From positions 1-64,000 of the forward strand of contig CAZEFT010000006.1 in NCBI GenBank assembly GCA_964511495.1: DNA of 64,000 nt, in the 5' to 3' direction. The notes under the pieces are model-generated. The model was not told where the DNA came from. It did not search any database and was given only the letters and a program-made list of their open reading frames with translations. This DNA comes from Litorimonas sp964511495 (GTDB lineage: Bacteria > Pseudomonadota > Alphaproteobacteria > Caulobacterales > Maricaulaceae). Made by a program: the position numbers and the translations under genes. How positions within the stretch are numbered: the first letter of the stretch is position 1; every line of letters starts with the position of its first letter. Shown here in pieces: positions 60,959 to 64,000 of the stretch.

Positions 60959-61984
60959 TTAAGCAGATTGCGTGTCTGTCGAGTCCCTGATGATGAGCTT
61001 AAAATCAAGATTATGCGGCTGAGGCGATTTAATCTTCTCAACGGGATCAATCAATAGTTTCACCGCCTGAAAACCCATATCGTAAATCGGCTGTTGCACG
61101 GTTGTCAGTTGCGGAGAGAGAATTTTCGCCAGAGGTGTATCATCGAATCCACAAACGGACAGCTCGCCCGGAACGTCCAAACCAAGCTTAGAGGCGACGG
61201 AGACAACACCGGCCGCCATATCATCATTCGAAGCAAAAATAGCGCTGGGTCTGTCATGCGCATCTGCTAGCAAGGCTTCCGCCGCTTCGACACCCGAGGC
61301 GAAGGAGAAATCCCCCTGCCTGACTTCATAATCATGAACCTTCAAATGCGCATCCGCCATGGCTTTGCGGAAGCCTTCATAGCGTAGAGCCGAGGCGCTA
61401 TGCTCCACGTGGCCTTTGATAAAGCCAATTGATTTATGCCCCTGCGAAATCAAAAATTCCGTCATTTCTTTCGCAGCTTTGACGTCATCCATTTTAACCG
61501 TATGAACATCGACATCAGGGTCAGAAGGCGCAACTAGGACCACCGGCACTTTCATCTCGGTTACGGTTTTAATAGCCGCAGGAGAGTCTGATAAGGGCGG
61601 GGTGAAAATCACACCGTCAACGGGCAGGCGATTAAGTAAATTGCTCAAGCTTTCAGCCGCCTTTTCAGACGTGGCCCCCTCTTCAAGCATGAGAGGTTCA
61701 GGTACAAGGTGATAGCCGTAATCTCGACATGCCGCGATAGCTCCGGATTGTATATTGGAAATATAATGTGCACTCGGGTTATCGTAAACCAAGGCAATCA
61801 AATAGGACTTCGAGCTTGCCAGCCCCTTAGCCGCCAGATTGGGTGAGTAATGGAGATCATTCGCAACAGCCAATACTTTTTCCCGCGTTTTAGCGGCTAC
61901 ATTAGGCTCATTATTTAAAACGCGTGAGACCGTCTTCATAGACACGCCCGCGTGTTTTGCGACATCTGTTATGGTTGCTTTCAT
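60959..61984 (-). CDS. LacI-family transcriptional repressor
   Basis: A 341-residue regulator. The helix-turn-helix ATITDVAKHAGVSMKTVSRV (about residues 3-22) with LNNEP and the hinge helix NLAAKGLASSKSYLIALVYD are canonical; the rest is a periplasmic-binding-protein-like effector domain (GFIKGHVEHSASALRYEGF, IFASNDDMAAG, VCGFDDTPLAKILSPQLTTV). It sits just upstream of zwf in the same direction, with a palindromic operator in between, and just downstream of a GH3 enzyme. The inducer is likely a glucose-derived sugar, by context only. AAGGGGA precedes the ATG. Confidence 0.93.
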   Translation of the reverse strand: MKATITDVAKHAGVSMKTVSRVLNNEPNVAAKTREKVLAVANDLHYSPNLAAKGLASSKSYLIALVYDNPSAHYISNIQSGAIAACRDYGYHLVPEPLMLEEGATSEKAAESLSNLLNRLPVDGVIFTPPLSDSPAAIKTVTEMKVPVVLVAPSDPDVDVHTVKMDDVKAAKEMTEFLISQGHKSIGFIKGHVEHSASALRYEGFRKAMADAHLKVHDYEVRQGDFSFASGVEAAEALLADAHDRPSAIFASNDDMAAGVVSVASKLGLDVPGELSVCGFDDTPLAKILSPQLTTVQQPIYDMGFQAVKLLIDPVEKIKSPQPHNLDFKLIIRDSTDTQSA

Positions 61985-62114
61985 GTCCCCTTCGACGCTC
62001 AATATTTCGAGTCATCGCTCCAATTTGTATATTTTTGCCCCACTATAATTGAGAAATCAACTAAAAGCAGTATCCCCTCTCACTACTCCACCATTGAAAT
62101 TCTCATAAGGATGT

Positions 62115-62140
62115 AAAAGCCCGCAAATCATGCGGACTTT
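62115..62140 (-). terminator. Possible terminator after GH3 gene
   Basis: A nine-base stem with one mismatch (AAAGCCCGC/GCGGACTTT around loop AAATCAT). On the minus strand it is followed by only a short T run (TTTT), so it is weak. Confidence 0.5.
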
Positions 62141-62152
62141 CTTGATCCTGAT

Positions 62153-64000
62153 TTAGTCCAAACAACCCGCTTGGCCTTCATTGGTCACAAGACGAATATC
62201 CGACACGGATAGAGATAGTGCGCCCTTGCTTTCAAGCACAAAAGGTTCACGAACCCCGGTCATTTCCGAGCCTTCAGCAAAGCAGGATAGCTTCACATTC
62301 ATTTCGGCCCATTCGCCTTTCGCAGCAGATTTCAAAGTCTCATTTAGAGAGAGTGTAGAACATGTTCCCTCACCGCAATTCATCCGCAAAATCGCGTCAC
62401 CTTGACCGACTGAATTGACACGATAACGCATATAAAGTGCCATATCGCCTGTGTTTTGACGTGAGAGATCAACTGGGTCGGCGGCAACGGACATAATTGC
62501 CGTTCCGTTTCCAGAGAAATCCAAACGGCGGACATTTTCCTGCACACCGTCATCTTCCGGGCTTAAAACTACGCTATTGCTGGGTGATGTTGCGCTGCTT
62601 GATGTCGCAACTGAACTACCCGACTCGTCCGTCAGAATAATCATCCATGGGAAGACAGCACCGCCGCTTTGAATATAATTTTCTGCATTGGTGCCTGACA
62701 GTGCGACACCCGGATCTTCGGCGAGTGTGTCAACTTCAGAAGGTGAGGCATAGGACAGGCCATAGCCGTAAGCGAATAACGGATCGTAATTTTCATCTCC
62801 GACATTAAGCGGCGTCTGAATAGCGGTACGCGGCCAACTATATGGTAGAACGCCTTTAAAGTCCGATGCCGTTCCGTCATCTTTTGCACCAAAGAGAACA
62901 TCCATGGCGTAACCGCCTTCACTCCCGGGCAGCCAAGCCGCGACAAAAGCATCCGAAGCATTAATCTCGCGGTTCATCCACAGCGGACGGCCCGTCAAAA
63001 AGACAGCCACAACAGGAATGCCTTCGGCTTTGTATTTTTTGATGAGGTTTAATTCGGAGTCATCACCGGGCTTGTAAGCTAAAGTTTCAATATCACCCAT
63101 AAATTCGGCGTAAGGGTCTTCACCAAAGACAACAATCGCAACATCAGGCTTGGCCTCATAGCTGCCATCTTCGGACAAAATAGCGTCGCCGCCTACGGCT
63201 TCGGTATGGCGCTTCAACCCGTCATAGAAAGAACTGCCCCCCGGGAAATCAGAATTCTGATTGCCGGTACCCTGCCAATTCAGAGTCCAACCACCGGATT
63301 GTTTCCCGATGTTATCGGCCCCGTCACCTGTGATTAAAATTTTGCTCTTGGCAGACAAAGGCAAGACGCGCTCACCATTTTCTCGCTTATTATTTTTCAG
63401 CAGCACAAGAGATTCACGAACGGCCTGACGCGCGACCTCTTTATGCTCAGGATTAGCCAGTAAATCGTAATCGCCGGCATAAGCCCGAGTCGAAGGTTGA
63501 CCTGCTTCAAAAAGGCCTGAACGAATTTTCACCCGCAAAATGCGGCGCACGGCATCATCCAAACGATCAAGGTCCAGTTCGCCATTTTCTGCCTGAGCAA
63601 GCAAAGTTTCAAATAAACCCTTCCAGCTATCGGGCGCCATATACATATCCAGACCTGCGTGCAGGGCCTCCGGACAATCCGTATTCGTACATCCCTTGAC
63701 CTGACCGTGACCGTTCCAGTCTCCGACGATAAATCCGTCAAAGCCCATCCGCTCTTTCAAGACATCGGTCAACAGCCCTTTGTGACCATGCATCTTCTTT
63801 CCTTGCCAGCTATTGAAACTGGCCATCACGACCTGAACGCCAGCATCAATGGCCGGAGGATAACCCGCACCATGAATATCGCGTAGCTCTTCTTCGCTAT
63901 CGCTATTCTCACCTTGATCATTCCCACCTTGGGTTCCGCCATCGCCGAGGAAGTGCTTCGCCGTCGCAATGACATTTGGCCCCGTCAACCATTCATCACC
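62153..64000 (-). CDS. Glycoside hydrolase family 3, ExoP-like (5' truncated by window)
   Basis: At least 615 residues; the reading frame continues past the right edge, so the N-terminus is outside. The catalytic domain shows IATAKHFLGDGGT and GFDGFIVGDWNGHGQVKG, whose Asp is the GH3 nucleophile. The second domain has ILITGDGADNIGKQSGGW and VVFGEDPYAEFMGDI with the likely acid/base Glu. The last 150 residues (from about SGSSVATSSSATSPS) form an extra beta-sandwich like the C-terminal domain of the marine exo-1,3/1,4-beta-glucanase ExoP. It would release glucose from beta-glucans outside the cytoplasm and feed the neighbouring Entner-Doudoroff genes. Confidence 0.92.
   Translation of the reverse strand, partial: GDEWLTGPNVIATAKHFLGDGGTQGGNDQGENSDSEEELRDIHGAGYPPAIDAGVQVVMASFNSWQGKKMHGHKGLLTDVLKERMGFDGFIVGDWNGHGQVKGCTNTDCPEALHAGLDMYMAPDSWKGLFETLLAQAENGELDLDRLDDAVRRILRVKIRSGLFEAGQPSTRAYAGDYDLLANPEHKEVARQAVRESLVLLKNNKRENGERVLPLSAKSKILITGDGADNIGKQSGGWTLNWQGTGNQNSDFPGGSSFYDGLKRHTEAVGGDAILSEDGSYEAKPDVAIVVFGEDPYAEFMGDIETLAYKPGDDSELNLIKKYKAEGIPVVAVFLTGRPLWMNREINASDAFVAAWLPGSEGGYAMDVLFGAKDDGTASDFKGVLPYSWPRTAIQTPLNVGDENYDPLFAYGYGLSYASPSEVDTLAEDPGVALSGTNAENYIQSGGAVFPWMIILTDESGSSVATSSSATSPSNSVVLSPEDDGVQENVRRLDFSGNGTAIMSVAADPVDLSRQNTGDMALYMRYRVNSVGQGDAILRMNCGEGTCSTLSLNETLKSAAKGEWAEMNVKLSCFAEGSEMTGVREPFVLESKGALSLSVSDIRLVTNEGQAGCLD

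Overview
The window looks like chromosomal DNA of a marine alphaproteobacterium of the Caulobacterales/Maricaulales kind (Hyphomonadaceae or Robiginitomaculaceae are my best guess, not proven). The evidence is a gcrA cell-cycle regulator gene, a full CtrA-type site and GANTC (CcrM-type) sites in promoters, UrcA-family and SapC-family proteins, a Zwf-Pgl-Edd-Glk Entner-Doudoroff operon, and a GH3 glucosidase of the marine ExoP type. Almost everything is ordinary, densely packed core genome. The exceptions are the first 2.9 kb and a few AT-rich single genes.

Layout. 1-2978: AT-rich accessory segment abutting the 3' end of a tRNA-Val(GAC) gene; it holds a SatD-like gene coupled to a small membrane protein gene, and a GIY-YIG nuclease gene. 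3.2-14.9 kb: exported HEAT-like protein, Mrp/ApbC ATPase, ArsC-like reductase, lipase, two YbjQ-family paralogues, glutathione synthetase, acyl-CoA ligase, nitroreductase, a lone receiver protein, and a carboxylate-amine ligase / N-formylglutamate amidohydrolase / MsrA operon. 15.0-15.2 kb: tRNA-Ser(GGA), preceded by a duplicated 5' half and two perfect hairpins. 15.4-21.7 kb: secreted Cys-rich protein, a wax ester synthase with a histone-like tail, lipase, nucleoside phosphorylase plus nucleoside transporter, and a phasin-like/DUF2853 protein. 21.7-33.3 kb: envelope thiol reduction (DsbD/ScsB and a periplasmic redoxin), SapC, a Fur/Zur regulator, and a fatty-acid oxidation block (two acyl-CoA dehydrogenases, crotonase) headed by a MerR regulator with a palindromic operator. 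33.5-43.3 kb: PodJ-like polar protein behind a CtrA site, GNAT, nitronate monooxygenase, EF-hand lipoprotein, glycosyltransferase, atypical Nramp-fold transporter, AGE-family sugar isomerase and argF. 43.8-52.7 kb: urcA, argD, ABC-2 permease, CHASE histidine kinase with a stand-alone receiver, gcrA and recQ. 52.8-64 kb: ABC exporter, gluconolactonase-like lipoprotein, the glk-edd-pgl-zwf operon with a LacI-type operator, the LacI regulator, and a GH3 enzyme cut by the window edge.

How genes fit together. The right end reads as a sugar module: GH3 releases glucose outside the cytoplasm, Glk-Zwf-Pgl-Edd feed the Entner-Doudoroff route, and a LacI protein probably acts on the palindrome overlapping the zwf promoter. 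The middle reads as neutral-lipid storage and beta-oxidation. Cell-cycle wiring is visible as a CtrA site plus GANTC sites before the PodJ-like gene and DnaA-box-like sites plus GANTC before gcrA. No phage, transposase, integrase, CRISPR array or rRNA gene was seen. No single cassette stands out as a clear new system. The best candidates are the histone-tailed storage-granule proteins, the Nramp-fold transporter lacking both metal-binding motifs next to a sugar isomerase, the duplicated tRNA-Ser 5' half with hairpins, and the SatD-like operon with a tandem operator.
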